17,926 nucleotides of DNA from Candidatus Rifleibacteriota bacterium (GTDB taxonomy: Bacteria > Riflebacteria > Ozemobacteria > Ozemobacterales > Ozemobacteraceae), in the NCBI GenBank assembly GCA_029564115.1, contig JAKQQP010000487.1:1-17926 (forward strand), read 5' to 3'. The first letter of the stretch is position 1. Every line of letters begins with the position of its first letter. A program made the position numbers and the translations under genes. This document shows, piece after piece, positions 8,349-15,904 of the stretch. The notes under the pieces were generated by a model that saw only the letters and a list, made by a program, of their open reading frames with translations, did not search any database and had not been told where the DNA came from.

Positions 8349-9413
8349 TCATTTCAGCCTGGCGGCCTTTTTACCAATAATTGTGTGAATTTCCGGCCAG
8401 ACAGTTTTTTCGTGATTTTTAAACGATTTCTGATTTTGTGGACTCAATTTTTCAAGAAAATCATTGTCTGGAGCCGCGCAGGGTATGTGAAAAATTACAG
8501 CCTGGTATTCGTCTGTAGCTGTTTTTTCTATTTTGAATCTGATCTGATTTGCAAGACGAGCGCTGTTACCGAGACCATTCAAGCCATGCTTTGTTACCGG
8601 ATAAGAAATAATATGTCTTTTTTGAGTCTCTGAATGTGAACCGCCGCCGGAAAATTTAAAATTTGTTCTGAAAGCAATCTTTGTCTCTGCCAGCTCTTTC
8701 ATTATTTCCTGCCAGGTTGCTTTGGCGCCGGTTTTCCAGACAAGCGGCCCATTTGCATCCTTACCAACTGCATGTGCCCAATCTAAAGCCAGACTGGATG
8801 GTAAATCTCTACAGTATGGGCTGAGAGCTTCAGCCGTGAGAGGCTTAAGTTCAACGCCTTTGGGGCTCTTAACGGACAAAGAGCCCCAACCATTGCGAGA
8901 GCGGGAACCAAGAGTACCAAACCACGCAATCAACTGAATTGTCTCTTTGATTTCTTGATAGAATTGATCAGGAAACCCGAGCCAGAGCTTTGCTGTCTCA
9001 TCTGCAGGTGCAATAGCGCGATTACCGTCTTTTAGCCCTTTTGTTGTAACAGGCCCATAACCAAGATAAAGATTAGAGCCAATAGGAACCAGTTGGCCTT
9101 TATTGTCTTTGACTTCAGGGTGCTTTACCCTCTCACCTTGAGCAACATCTGTCAATTTTCCGATGGCCCAATTACTCAGTTTTAGTCTCAAGGCCGAACT
9201 GGTTGATTTTCCACCGTCAGCTGCCGTACCAAAAAGCTCGTTTTCGGCGATCAACAATTTCTTGTGATCATAACCAGCATCTTTTGCCTTTACTACTCGC
9301 CACCATTGGCGTAGAAGCGCCTTGAACGGGGGAGTGCGCCATTGTGAATTCTGGCTGGCATTGCCTAAAAAGGCCGGTGTGGTAAAACCTATTTCGAGTT
9401 CAATTTCCTTCAT
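8349..9413 (-). CDS. cmr1: Type III-B RAMP protein Cmr1
   Basis: Cmr1 sits at the head of the Cmr complex, near the crRNA 3' end, and helps capture target RNA. The 354-aa product opens with IGFTTPAFLGNASQ, then RTPPFKALLRQWWR at residues 26-39, the clearest Cmr1 signature. NELFGTAADGG follows, and SRSRNGWGSL is the glycine/arginine loop. Length is normal. The ATG is preceded by GGAGAG five bases away. A 76-base gap separates it from the upstream CARF gene, the longest within the effector genes; it is AT-rich but I found no convincing promoter in it. Cmr1 is followed by cmr2, whose Shine-Dalgarno overlaps the cmr1 stop. Confidence 0.93.
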   Translation of the reverse strand: MKEIELEIGFTTPAFLGNASQNSQWRTPPFKALLRQWWRVVKAKDAGYDHKKLLIAENELFGTAADGGKSTSSALRLKLSNWAIGKLTDVAQGERVKHPEVKDNKGQLVPIGSNLYLGYGPVTTKGLKDGNRAIAPADETAKLWLGFPDQFYQEIKETIQLIAWFGTLGSRSRNGWGSLSVKSPKGVELKPLTAEALSPYCRDLPSSLALDWAHAVGKDANGPLVWKTGAKATWQEIMKELAETKIAFRTNFKFSGGGSHSETQKRHIISYPVTKHGLNGLGNSARLANQIRFKIEKTATDEYQAVIFHIPCAAPDNDFLEKLSPQNQKSFKNHEKTVWPEIHTIIGKKAARLK

Positions 9414-9489
9414 GGGACTCTCCAGTTTGATTCATTGCAAAGCGTTCACTTAGATACAAGTTATTTCTTCCAAACTTATTCAATTAATT

Positions 9490-9957
9490 TCAGGATATTT
9501 TTCTAAGCTTTTCGATCTCCAGCAACTCACCGAGCTGCCATGGGTTTTGTTGCTGTTCTATTGTGGAACGGCGATCGACAAAAGCGACGCGCTCAGCCGG
9601 AAGTTGTTGTTTGACAGCTTCTTCATATACGGATTGCATTAGCCACTGCATTGCGGTTGTGCCGCCAGTAAGATTGATGATAATTTTTTCAGCCTCTTTT
9701 ATCTGAGGCCACATCTGTTGCAGCAGTGCCGGAGCTTCGTTGAAACCCGCGAAAACATCACTCATAGTAAAAACATGGATTCGGCTCATATCATTGAAAC
9801 CAGCTTTGGCACAGGCTTCACTGACAGCATTGCGAAATTTGTCACTGGTGATGACAAGCGCAATATCTGGCTGAATATGATGGATAGCTGAATACAGCAA
9901 GCCAAACGAACTTCCCATGCCGCTCACCAGGACTTTTTCATACTTAGCGTTCTTCAA
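9490..9957 (-). CDS. Stand-alone CARF-like protein, possible ring nuclease or cOA sensor
   Basis: The gene overlaps the end of the upstream CARF-nuclease gene. The frame is open to 10056, but I favour a TTG start at 9957-9955, with GGAG ten bases upstream. It gives a 155-aa protein beginning just before the first CARF strand, KVLVSGMGSS. The second CARF signature, INLTGGTTAMQ, has LTGGT at about 96-100. Both ligand-loop motifs of a CARF Rossmann fold are thus present, but after it only a short acidic tail (LGELLEIEKLRK) follows and no effector domain. Small stand-alone CARF proteins of this size include Crn1 ring nucleases, which degrade cyclic tetra-adenylate and switch off the response. Whether this one is catalytic, a sensor or a partner of the adjacent nuclease cannot be told. 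An ATG start farther upstream (10056) would extend it into the neighbour's coding region and is less likely. Confidence 0.72.
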   Translation of the reverse strand: MKNAKYEKVLVSGMGSSFGLLYSAIHHIQPDIALVITSDKFRNAVSEACAKAGFNDMSRIHVFTMSDVFAGFNEAPALLQQMWPQIKEAEKIIINLTGGTTAMQWLMQSVYEEAVKQQLPAERVAFVDRRSTIEQQQNPWQLGELLEIEKLRKIS

Positions 9958-11080
9958 AGCCTGGTGTTCTCCTTTTTGGATGCAAAATCTCTTCTTTGAT
10001 GCGGTCGAATTTATCCGCTTCGACAAAGTAACTTCTATCGAAAAACTGGGCTTCAAAATCCTCAGCTCTGGAAGGATTATGTGAACTGAGCGAAAAAATT
10101 ATCGTGTTGGCCGCAAGACCAAAAAACTTTTTAAGTGCAGCTGCCTTGTAAATAATTGGGGCCGCCTCACCCGCCCTGTTTACTCCACCGGTTTTGCACT
10201 CAATAACATAGAGTTTGTTGTTTAGTGTAAAAACCACATCAAGCTCATTTAACTCATTATTTTCAGTTTTAAACGTTACGTCGAGCATAACGTCATCCGG
10301 CTGAAGGTGCTCTTTTACAAAAGAAAATATGTATTCTTCAAACCAGCCTCCGGTTAAGTAACGTGCTTCATGCTTTGAAAGAAAACCCGCTTCACGTAAA
10401 GGAAAGGCAATTCTATTAAGAAACTCTGACAACCTTTCGATCTGCGGAAATTGATCGTTTCCAGCCTTCTCAACGTCACTTATTTTAAGGTCCTTGTCGC
10501 GATATTTGCGTAATTTTTCGATGACTTCTGCATCTTTGCCCAGGCGATTTAAGAAAAAGTCAGAAAAACCATCAGTGTAGCTTTTTGCCTGAGATGGGCA
10601 ATCTGCATATCTGAAAAGCTTGAGCCCGTGCAGTTCCATGTATTCTTTAACTCTCAGTCTGTATTTCAGAGGAGTCTTTTCATCATCGCTCTGCATAGGC
10701 CGCAACAGGTAATTTTTCGGTAATGGCAGATAATAAAACTGGGAATCATACTTTTCGAAGACCTTCTGAATCGCAAGGCCCATGAATTTGGTGCCGCCTG
10801 TGAGATTTACCAGATATTTACTGTCTTTTGTCAGCCTGGCTTCAATTTCACGACACATCAGATTCCATTTTTCTTCGGCATCGTCGTCAGAAAAAACAAC
10901 TGAACTGACTTTTCCCTCAAGGTCTGACAGGCAATTCTCGATCACCTTCAGTTTCGGAAACATCGTGCGCGAAGAGATAAACAGTAAAGAGTCACCCTCT
11001 TGAAAAAGTTCGCGAATTACGAGATAGTTTGGCGCAGCCTGTTGTGACAGAACACTTACGATCGTTCGATTTGCCTTCAT
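9944..11080 (-). CDS. card1: Card1/Can2-type CARF plus PD-(D/E)XK (DUF1887) nuclease
   Basis: Card1/Can2 proteins are nucleases activated by cyclic oligoadenylate, cutting nucleic acids non-specifically in response to Cas10 signalling. I set the start at 11080, where GGAG lies six bases before the ATG, instead of an ATG at 11173 inside cas6. The 378-aa product has an N-terminal CARF domain with VNLTGGTKFMG (LTGGT at 93-97). A middle region follows, then a C-terminal nuclease domain with GGWFEEY (Glu248/249), ELDVVF (Asp281) and ECKTG (Glu294, Lys296). That is the full E...D...ExK active-site set, so the enzyme should be active. It starts 16 bases after the cas6 stop and overlaps the next CARF gene by 14 bases. 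Substrate preference (DNA or RNA) cannot be judged from sequence alone. Confidence 0.9.
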   Translation of the reverse strand: MKANRTIVSVLSQQAAPNYLVIRELFQEGDSLLFISSRTMFPKLKVIENCLSDLEGKVSSVVFSDDDAEEKWNLMCREIEARLTKDSKYLVNLTGGTKFMGLAIQKVFEKYDSQFYYLPLPKNYLLRPMQSDDEKTPLKYRLRVKEYMELHGLKLFRYADCPSQAKSYTDGFSDFFLNRLGKDAEVIEKLRKYRDKDLKISDVEKAGNDQFPQIERLSEFLNRIAFPLREAGFLSKHEARYLTGGWFEEYIFSFVKEHLQPDDVMLDVTFKTENNELNELDVVFTLNNKLYVIECKTGGVNRAGEAAPIIYKAAALKKFFGLAANTIIFSLSSHNPSRAEDFEAQFFDRSYFVEADKFDRIKEEILHPKRRTPGFEER

Positions 11081-11096
11081 GCTTTGCTCCAATATT

Positions 11097-12083
11097 TCAA
11101 CTGCAGAAAACACTGCTGGGCTCGCGGGCCGGCAGAGCGATGCCGCCGTCACAGCTGATGCGGCCCTGACCAAAAGTCGTGCTGCGACCGCATCTGATTA
11201 TTTCGCCGGCGCGAAGAAGATTGATAAAACCCTTTACGGGGCCGGTATAAGATACCTGGCCGATTACACCGGAAATTGGAATGCGCTGCTGCTGACGCGT
11301 CGAAAACCTCTCCCAGTAAACTGGCTCGAGGTTTATCGCAGAAACCTTTACCTGGCGGGCCAGACGCGAAATTTCAGCGAAGTTCCAGTTTATGCGGTTA
11401 CCCTCTGATGCCTCAAAAGCAGTATAACGGCGCATGAGCGAACCGGTGATTCTCGAAAAATCAGGCTCGAGAGTTAAATTGCCGCGGCTTTGATCTTTGA
11501 ACGCCACGGGCGTGATGAATTTAAGACGGATTTCGCCATTTTCACCGGCAGAAAGCGATGGCTCTGCAAGCTGAAGCAGCTGCGGCTCAGGCATTTTGAA
11601 CTCATCGGTTACAGACGACCATATCACCGCACCCGTACCAGCATCTTTCACCTGTTCGAGTTCACAGGGCACGCGAAGACGAGTCAGCCCCGACTGACCG
11701 GCCTTCTGCGCAGCGACTAAAATGTAAGGCGCCATTTCAATGCCGCGGCCGAACAGCTGTACGAAAAAATCAAAAGTACTGCCGGAAGCCAAAAGCTGAT
11801 TGCCGGGCAAACCGGAGTCAATAACCATGAGATGCGGAACATCAGAATTGCCGGCCAGAAATTCTTTGCCGATATGCTGTGGAGCCGTCTCATAACAAAG
11901 AGCATACGCACAGTTACCTGCCACAGAGCAGACGCGGCACCCCTGTTCCGATGTCTTTCGCTGAACGCACGCCAGCCGCTGCAGCTGAAACCCGAGGGCT
12001 CCACGAAAGGTGTTGACCGGGTTCGCCGGAAAACTGACTTCGCCGCCGGCACGAAAACTGAATGCGATCCTGCAATACTGCAT
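11097..12083 (-). CDS. cas6: Cas6-family crRNA-processing endoribonuclease
   Basis: Cas6 cuts the precursor transcript of the array within each repeat to give crRNAs with an 8-nt 5' handle. The 328-aa product begins YCRIAFSFRAG, then PVNTFRGALGFQL, the N-terminal pattern of bacterial Cas6 proteins. Cysteines at 49, 52, 58 and 63 (CX2C-X5-CX4C) probably bind zinc. The C-terminal domain carries GVIGQVSYTG and RCGRSTTFGQGRI, the glycine-rich loop of the RAMP fold. The start is supported by GAGGG seven bases before the ATG. A metal-independent nuclease of this kind would act on the TCCCC/GGGGA hairpin of the adjacent repeat. I cannot point with certainty to the catalytic His. Confidence 0.88.
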   Translation of the reverse strand: MQYCRIAFSFRAGGEVSFPANPVNTFRGALGFQLQRLACVQRKTSEQGCRVCSVAGNCAYALCYETAPQHIGKEFLAGNSDVPHLMVIDSGLPGNQLLASGSTFDFFVQLFGRGIEMAPYILVAAQKAGQSGLTRLRVPCELEQVKDAGTGAVIWSSVTDEFKMPEPQLLQLAEPSLSAGENGEIRLKFITPVAFKDQSRGNLTLEPDFSRITGSLMRRYTAFEASEGNRINWNFAEISRLARQVKVSAINLEPVYWERFSTRQQQRIPISGVIGQVSYTGPVKGFINLLRAGEIIRCGRSTTFGQGRISCDGGIALPAREPSSVFCS

Positions 12084-12219
12084 ACTTTTACCCTCACTCT
12101 AGAAACCCACCGGCCTGCACGACCATTTTTCTGATAGGTCTGTGCCGCCAATGCCCCGAGAACTTTAATTTCCTTAAAGATATCTATCACTTTGCCCCAT
12201 GTTTTGCAAACATTTATCT

Positions 12220-12426
12220 TTACCTTCTACCAGAACCCGATGACATAAGCATCAGCGAAATTACAAACGTAAAAAGCCCCGGACAGAAAACAGCCATAAA
12301 CAGAAAAACCAGCGGGTTGCTTATTATCAAAACAAACAGATACATGACGGCGATAAACTTGAGCAACCCGATTGCCAGCTGCATGAATGCTTCAATAACC
12401 ATAATCATGGTTTCTATTAATTCCAT
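12220..12426 (-). CDS. 68-aa protein with two predicted membrane segments
   Basis: I do not recognise this protein. The start at 12426 is fixed by a strong GGAGGT six bases upstream; longer readings of the frame (to 12513) lack such a site and would overlap cas2. The product has a short acidic N-terminus (MELIETM), then two hydrophobic stretches at about residues 8-36 and 39-61, with a single Lys at 23 and an Asn-Pro turn near 36-38. It ends in a small basic tail, SSGSGRR. It is probably an inner-membrane helical hairpin. It lies between cas2 (77-base gap) and cas6 (136-base gap) in the same direction, so it is likely part of the operon. Membrane proteins occur as ancillary effectors in type III loci, but this one has no sensor domain of its own. 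A role in immunity is inference from position only. Confidence 0.68.
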   Translation of the reverse strand: MELIETMIMVIEAFMQLAIGLLKFIAVMYLFVLIISNPLVFLFMAVFCPGLFTFVISLMLMSSGSGRR

Positions 12427-12503
12427 TTGTTGACCTCCTGCATCTGTCAAGTTGCTCTTCATAATTTTGTTAAGTCTGTTCTGGGCGGTCTGTTCAAAAA
12501 AAA

Positions 12504-12875
12504 TTACAGCCAATCGGGCAGATCGTCATCTTCCAGGTTTATTTCAATAATCTCACGGTCTATCTGGCCGCTCCGGCCGGGTTGACGCACAAAATAAAAA
12601 TCAGGGTCGCTCAGCCTGCCGGGAAACCCCAACACCCGCATGCGCTTCTGCGCCGCCCGCGACAGGCCATAGACCCTGACGCTGTCGACCGACGCATCCA
12701 TCAGACCATAGATTTTATGCATCATCCTGTCGAAGGTCGGGCCGTCAAGAAATGTCTCAAATACACTCTTCTGAACCGGAACCGCGTAATTCTTCAGCAT
12801 TTTGTGCAGCTTTGTGCGGCGTTTGTTAGACGGCGAATCGTAACAGATGATATAAAACATGCCTTTATCTGCCAT
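12504..12875 (-). CDS. cas2: Adaptation protein Cas2
   Basis: Cas2 forms the central dimer of the Cas1-Cas2 integrase that inserts new spacers. The 123-aa product has the ferredoxin-like start YIICYDSPSNKRRTKLHKML, with the conserved Asp13 at the end of the first strand. The segment PVQKSVFETFLDG is typical of Cas2. The tail after about residue 95 is somewhat long and acidic (EDDDLPDWL). The ATG overlaps the cas1 stop by one base (TGATG), implying translational coupling. An alternative start at Met6 would still keep the fold. Confidence 0.95.
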   Translation of the reverse strand: MADKGMFYIICYDSPSNKRRTKLHKMLKNYAVPVQKSVFETFLDGPTFDRMMHKIYGLMDASVDSVRVYGLSRAAQKRMRVLGFPGRLSDPDFYFVRQPGRSGQIDREIIEINLEDDDLPDWL

Positions 12876-13876
12876 CAGATAACCACCGGAAGATATTCTT
12901 CGCGCTCTCCGCCGACAACTGCGCGGTATTGATAGGCCTGCCGAAGAAAAAGATCTTTAATCGGGAACTGGTTCCGCGTGAGCGGGTCGGCAACCCTGGC
13001 TCTGAGGCGTGCCTGCAGCTCTCCGGTCAAAAGTGCAATCGTCTGCTCGCGCATGCGCGTGCCCTTCTCTTCATCGAAGAAAAAATCGACCGGTCGAACA
13101 CGAACCAGGTTGACCAGACGCATTACAACCATATCAACTGTAATCACCCTGAATTCTTCCATCAGATCAAGTGCCAGTGAAGGTCTGCGATCCTGTATTG
13201 CATGCAGGTTTGAGAGGTAGGCATCGAGACCTGCCTGCTCAACCGCAGCAAGAATCATATTGTAGAGCAGTGTATAACCAAAGCTCAGCATCGCATTAAC
13301 CGGGTCTTTCGGCGGCCGACGGTTGCGTTCGAAAAAGCCAAGGTCCTGCTTGAGCAGGTGGCGATAACCGTTGAAATATTCACGGGCGGCAATTCCTTCG
13401 ATACCCATAAGTTCATCGGGTGTCTGCGCTGCACCCATCATTTCAAGTGCTGTAGCGATTTTCCAGATGCAGTCGCTGACTGCTTCACACGCCGGGCGAT
13501 TGCGCCGCACCAGAAAACTCTTCGCATTCAGCAGCTTGCCACTAAGCATTGACCGCGCAAGTCTCAGTCTGAAACTAACGTCTGACGATTTTGCATACTG
13601 ACTCTGCCGGCATTTTACCTGCGCCGGGTTCATGTTTGACAGCCTGCATTTGAAGCGGCCGGCCAGGCTCATATAAACAACATCGATTCCGAGACGCAGC
13701 AGCTGAATAATTGCCGCGCCGGTAATCTCGACGCTGCCAAGGCAGACAACCTGCTTTACCCTGAAAAAAGGCACGTCTTCAAGAATTTTATCGTCTTTAT
13801 CTCTCACCAGGAGCCTTTCGCCAACCCTGGTGATCCGGCTGCCCTGTGCATTGATATAGAGCACTCCGATTTCCAT
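12875..13876 (-). CDS. cas1: Adaptation integrase Cas1
   Basis: Cas1 is the metal-dependent integrase that inserts spacers at the leader end of the array. The 333-aa product has an N-terminal beta domain and a helical catalytic domain. Glu160 lies in MGIEGIAAREYF, His225 in YLSNLHAIQ, and the acidic residues of LALDLMEEFR (Asp237 and Glu240/241) complete the metal site. All expected catalytic residues are present and length is normal. It is not fused to a reverse transcriptase or Cas6 domain, unlike many type III Cas1 proteins. Its ATG overlaps the primase-polymerase stop by one base (TAATG), and its stop overlaps the cas2 ATG, so the three genes are tightly coupled. Confidence 0.97.
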   Translation of the reverse strand: MEIGVLYINAQGSRITRVGERLLVRDKDDKILEDVPFFRVKQVVCLGSVEITGAAIIQLLRLGIDVVYMSLAGRFKCRLSNMNPAQVKCRQSQYAKSSDVSFRLRLARSMLSGKLLNAKSFLVRRNRPACEAVSDCIWKIATALEMMGAAQTPDELMGIEGIAAREYFNGYRHLLKQDLGFFERNRRPPKDPVNAMLSFGYTLLYNMILAAVEQAGLDAYLSNLHAIQDRRPSLALDLMEEFRVITVDMVVMRLVNLVRVRPVDFFFDEEKGTRMREQTIALLTGELQARLRARVADPLTRNQFPIKDLFLRQAYQYRAVVGGEREEYLPVVI

Positions 13877-15882
13877 TATTTTTCTCCGTCTGCCTCCTGC
13901 GAATTGTCGGTTAAATTTTCTTCGGCCTCTTCTTCACTATCAGGCAGACGATTGTAAGTTCCGAGCCTGGTAACAATTTCATTACAGCCCGCATTATCGA
14001 AAAGCCGGTTGATCTGACGACGCAGCAACAGATGCCGCTGTCGCAGGCGCGCGATTTCTTCGCCCAGTTCACGGAATTCAAGCATCAGCTTATCAATTGA
14101 TGCACTGCCACCCGCGATCAGCTCTCGAACTGAAAGGGCTGCCGGCGCAGCAACCGGCTGAAAAACCGTTCGCCCGCTTCCCGGAAATATGCCTGCATGA
14201 GCAACAGGCGAAGGGTAACAACCCGGCGGCAGTCTGAACTGACAGCCACAGCCGAATTGCGCCGCGAAAGCCGGAACATACTTGCGTATCTTGCCGCAGC
14301 TCATCGTTGTCGGCGGCACCGCGCGCATCTCGGCATTAACCCGGTCGGGATCATAATTGCTCAACTGGCTCATAACCTGGTGAATGAACACTTTGCCTTC
14401 TTCGCCCATGGTTGCAAAAATATAAATAAAAACATGCCGCCACTCTGGTTCAATGTGACCGCTCTGAACAGCACGGTTAAGAATTTCACAAAGCGGCCTG
14501 CAGCCGGCAAGCACCTGTTCGATTTCGACGGTAAAACGCTCAGGCAGGCGCATTTTGACCCGCAACGACAATTCAGGGTCTGGTCGTAAATCTGCAGACG
14601 CTCTGCGCGCCGGGCTCAAGCTTGCCGGAGACTCAATGAAGCTTGCTTCAGTATGCACATTGTCTTTGACACCGGTCAGGGTGATACGGCCAAGGATCTC
14701 TTCGAATTCACTGCGGGTTATGGGCTGAAGGTTTTCGAGGGCTTCGCGCTGCATTGGCCAGGGCCTGAATGTATTGCGCTCAAGAAAAAGCGAGCGCCGG
14801 CCAGATGCCTGATGAATGCCCAGCGGCAGCTTAACGAGGTTACCAAGCCCTTTTTCGGCGACGATTTCCTGTTTTGGAAAAACTTCGGCCTGAATTTCAG
14901 CCGGCATGCAAGGAAGCTGCTCTACCAGCCATTTGCCAAGCAGACGCCAGTGTCTGGCGGGCACGGCAAAATCTGAGAAAGCCCACAGATGAACACCTTT
15001 GTAGCCGGAAGATTCAATAAGAAGCTCAAACCCGGCGTTTTCAGCGATACCAAGAAGGCCGGTCGTGACTTCGAACAGTTTTTTTCTGATGCGTTTCTGC
15101 TCGTTGGCGCTGTGCAGATATGAATTAAGGTAACTTTTGGCAATATCGAGGTCTATGGCCATCAGTCTTGCGCTGTTATCCTGCTTGACGAGATAGAGCC
15201 CGAGGGTCTGATCACCCGCAAGGTGTGATTTCAAAAGGTCTTTGTCGAGACCGCAATGAACCGGCATATAACCGAATTTCCGGCCCTTGAAGCGGCATTG
15301 TCTGGCATGAACGCCCTCGCGGCCATCGAACAGCTGCAGATAGCGTTCCATGAAGTCTTCGTCATGCGTTATCTGGCAATGGCTCAATTCAAGCTCTTCG
15401 CGGGCCGCTTCAATCTGGGTATCTATCTGCTCTTTTCTCTCGCAGAGAGGCTCAAGCCGGCGGCGGGCCTCAAGCAGCCCGCTGTTGCCCGGGCATTTTT
15501 TCAGTGCGGAATCGGTCAGCTCGATGGCTTCTAATGGTCTGCCGAGAATTTCAAGACATTCGGCAGCAAGATTATAGCCATCTATGAATTCCGGGAATAG
15601 CACGATCATCTTCCGTGCCTTTTCGAGCGCATCTTCAGTATGACCTGATTCCTGCAGGAAGGTGCCGTGCAGTTTGAAAATCATCGGCCGGTCTGGCCAG
15701 GCAGTCTCAAGGTCTTCGAACATCCGCAGAGCCTGGGAAAAGTTTCCCATCTGGCCCTGCAGTCTTGCCGAAAGGGTTATGGCGTCACCGCTCTGTTTTT
15801 CTTCTTCAGGAAGCGAGCGCACCAGTTCCCAGGCTTCTTCATATTTTTTCTGACAGATCAGGGTTCGTATTCTGTTTAGCAT
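13876..15882 (-). CDS. TPR-containing CRISPR-associated primase-polymerase (CAPP-like, AEP superfamily)
   Basis: CAPP proteins are archaeo-eukaryotic-type primase-polymerases encoded next to cas1-cas2 of type III systems; they make primers and extend them, and are thought to help make or finish DNA spacers. In this 668-aa protein residues 1 to about 150 are TPR-like helical repeats. The AEP core spans about 185-420. Motif I is Asp244-Leu-Asp246 in MAIDLDIAK. Motif II is SSGYKGVHLW, with Ser292 and His298. KLPLGIHQASGRRS from Lys351 corresponds to the motif III region. A C-terminal domain of about 430-560 carries Cys461, Cys465, Cys529, Cys545 and Cys547 followed by GCYPSPVAH, which looks like a metal-binding PriL-like module. 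A coiled coil near 590-630 and an acidic tail close the protein. The last base of its stop is the first base of the cas1 ATG. The catalytic set looks complete. The start at 15882 has GAAGG about 11 bases upstream. Confidence 0.88.
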   Translation of the reverse strand: MLNRIRTLICQKKYEEAWELVRSLPEEEKQSGDAITLSARLQGQMGNFSQALRMFEDLETAWPDRPMIFKLHGTFLQESGHTEDALEKARKMIVLFPEFIDGYNLAAECLEILGRPLEAIELTDSALKKCPGNSGLLEARRRLEPLCERKEQIDTQIEAAREELELSHCQITHDEDFMERYLQLFDGREGVHARQCRFKGRKFGYMPVHCGLDKDLLKSHLAGDQTLGLYLVKQDNSARLMAIDLDIAKSYLNSYLHSANEQKRIRKKLFEVTTGLLGIAENAGFELLIESSGYKGVHLWAFSDFAVPARHWRLLGKWLVEQLPCMPAEIQAEVFPKQEIVAEKGLGNLVKLPLGIHQASGRRSLFLERNTFRPWPMQREALENLQPITRSEFEEILGRITLTGVKDNVHTEASFIESPASLSPARRASADLRPDPELSLRVKMRLPERFTVEIEQVLAGCRPLCEILNRAVQSGHIEPEWRHVFIYIFATMGEEGKVFIHQVMSQLSNYDPDRVNAEMRAVPPTTMSCGKIRKYVPAFAAQFGCGCQFRLPPGCYPSPVAHAGIFPGSGRTVFQPVAAPAALSVRELIAGGSASIDKLMLEFRELGEEIARLRQRHLLLRRQINRLFDNAGCNEIVTRLGTYNRLPDSEEEAEENLTDNSQEADGEK

Positions 15883-15904
15883 GAATTCTATAACCTTCTG
15901 AAAA

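Noticed and set aside
11080..11173. 31-residue N-terminal extension of the Card1-like nuclease
   Set aside because: It would overlap the end of cas6, is low-complexity (Ala/Ser-rich), and lacks a ribosome binding site, while the ATG at 11080 has GGAG at six bases.
11717..12190. 157-aa minus-strand ORF overlapping cas6
   Set aside because: Most of it lies inside cas6 in another frame and has the composition of a shadow; only the first 36 residues outside cas6 are noted as a minor finding.
12199..12213. Hairpin ATGTTT/AAACAT between the membrane-protein gene and cas6
   Set aside because: AT-rich, six base pairs, no U-tract; too weak to call a terminator.
12427..12513. Longer N-terminus for the small membrane protein
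   Set aside because: It would overlap cas2 and ignores the strong GGAGGT before the ATG at 12426.
12875..13876. Reverse transcriptase fused to or beside Cas1
   Set aside because: No YxDD motif or RT-like domain is seen in cas1 or its neighbours; the polymerase here has AEP primase motifs.
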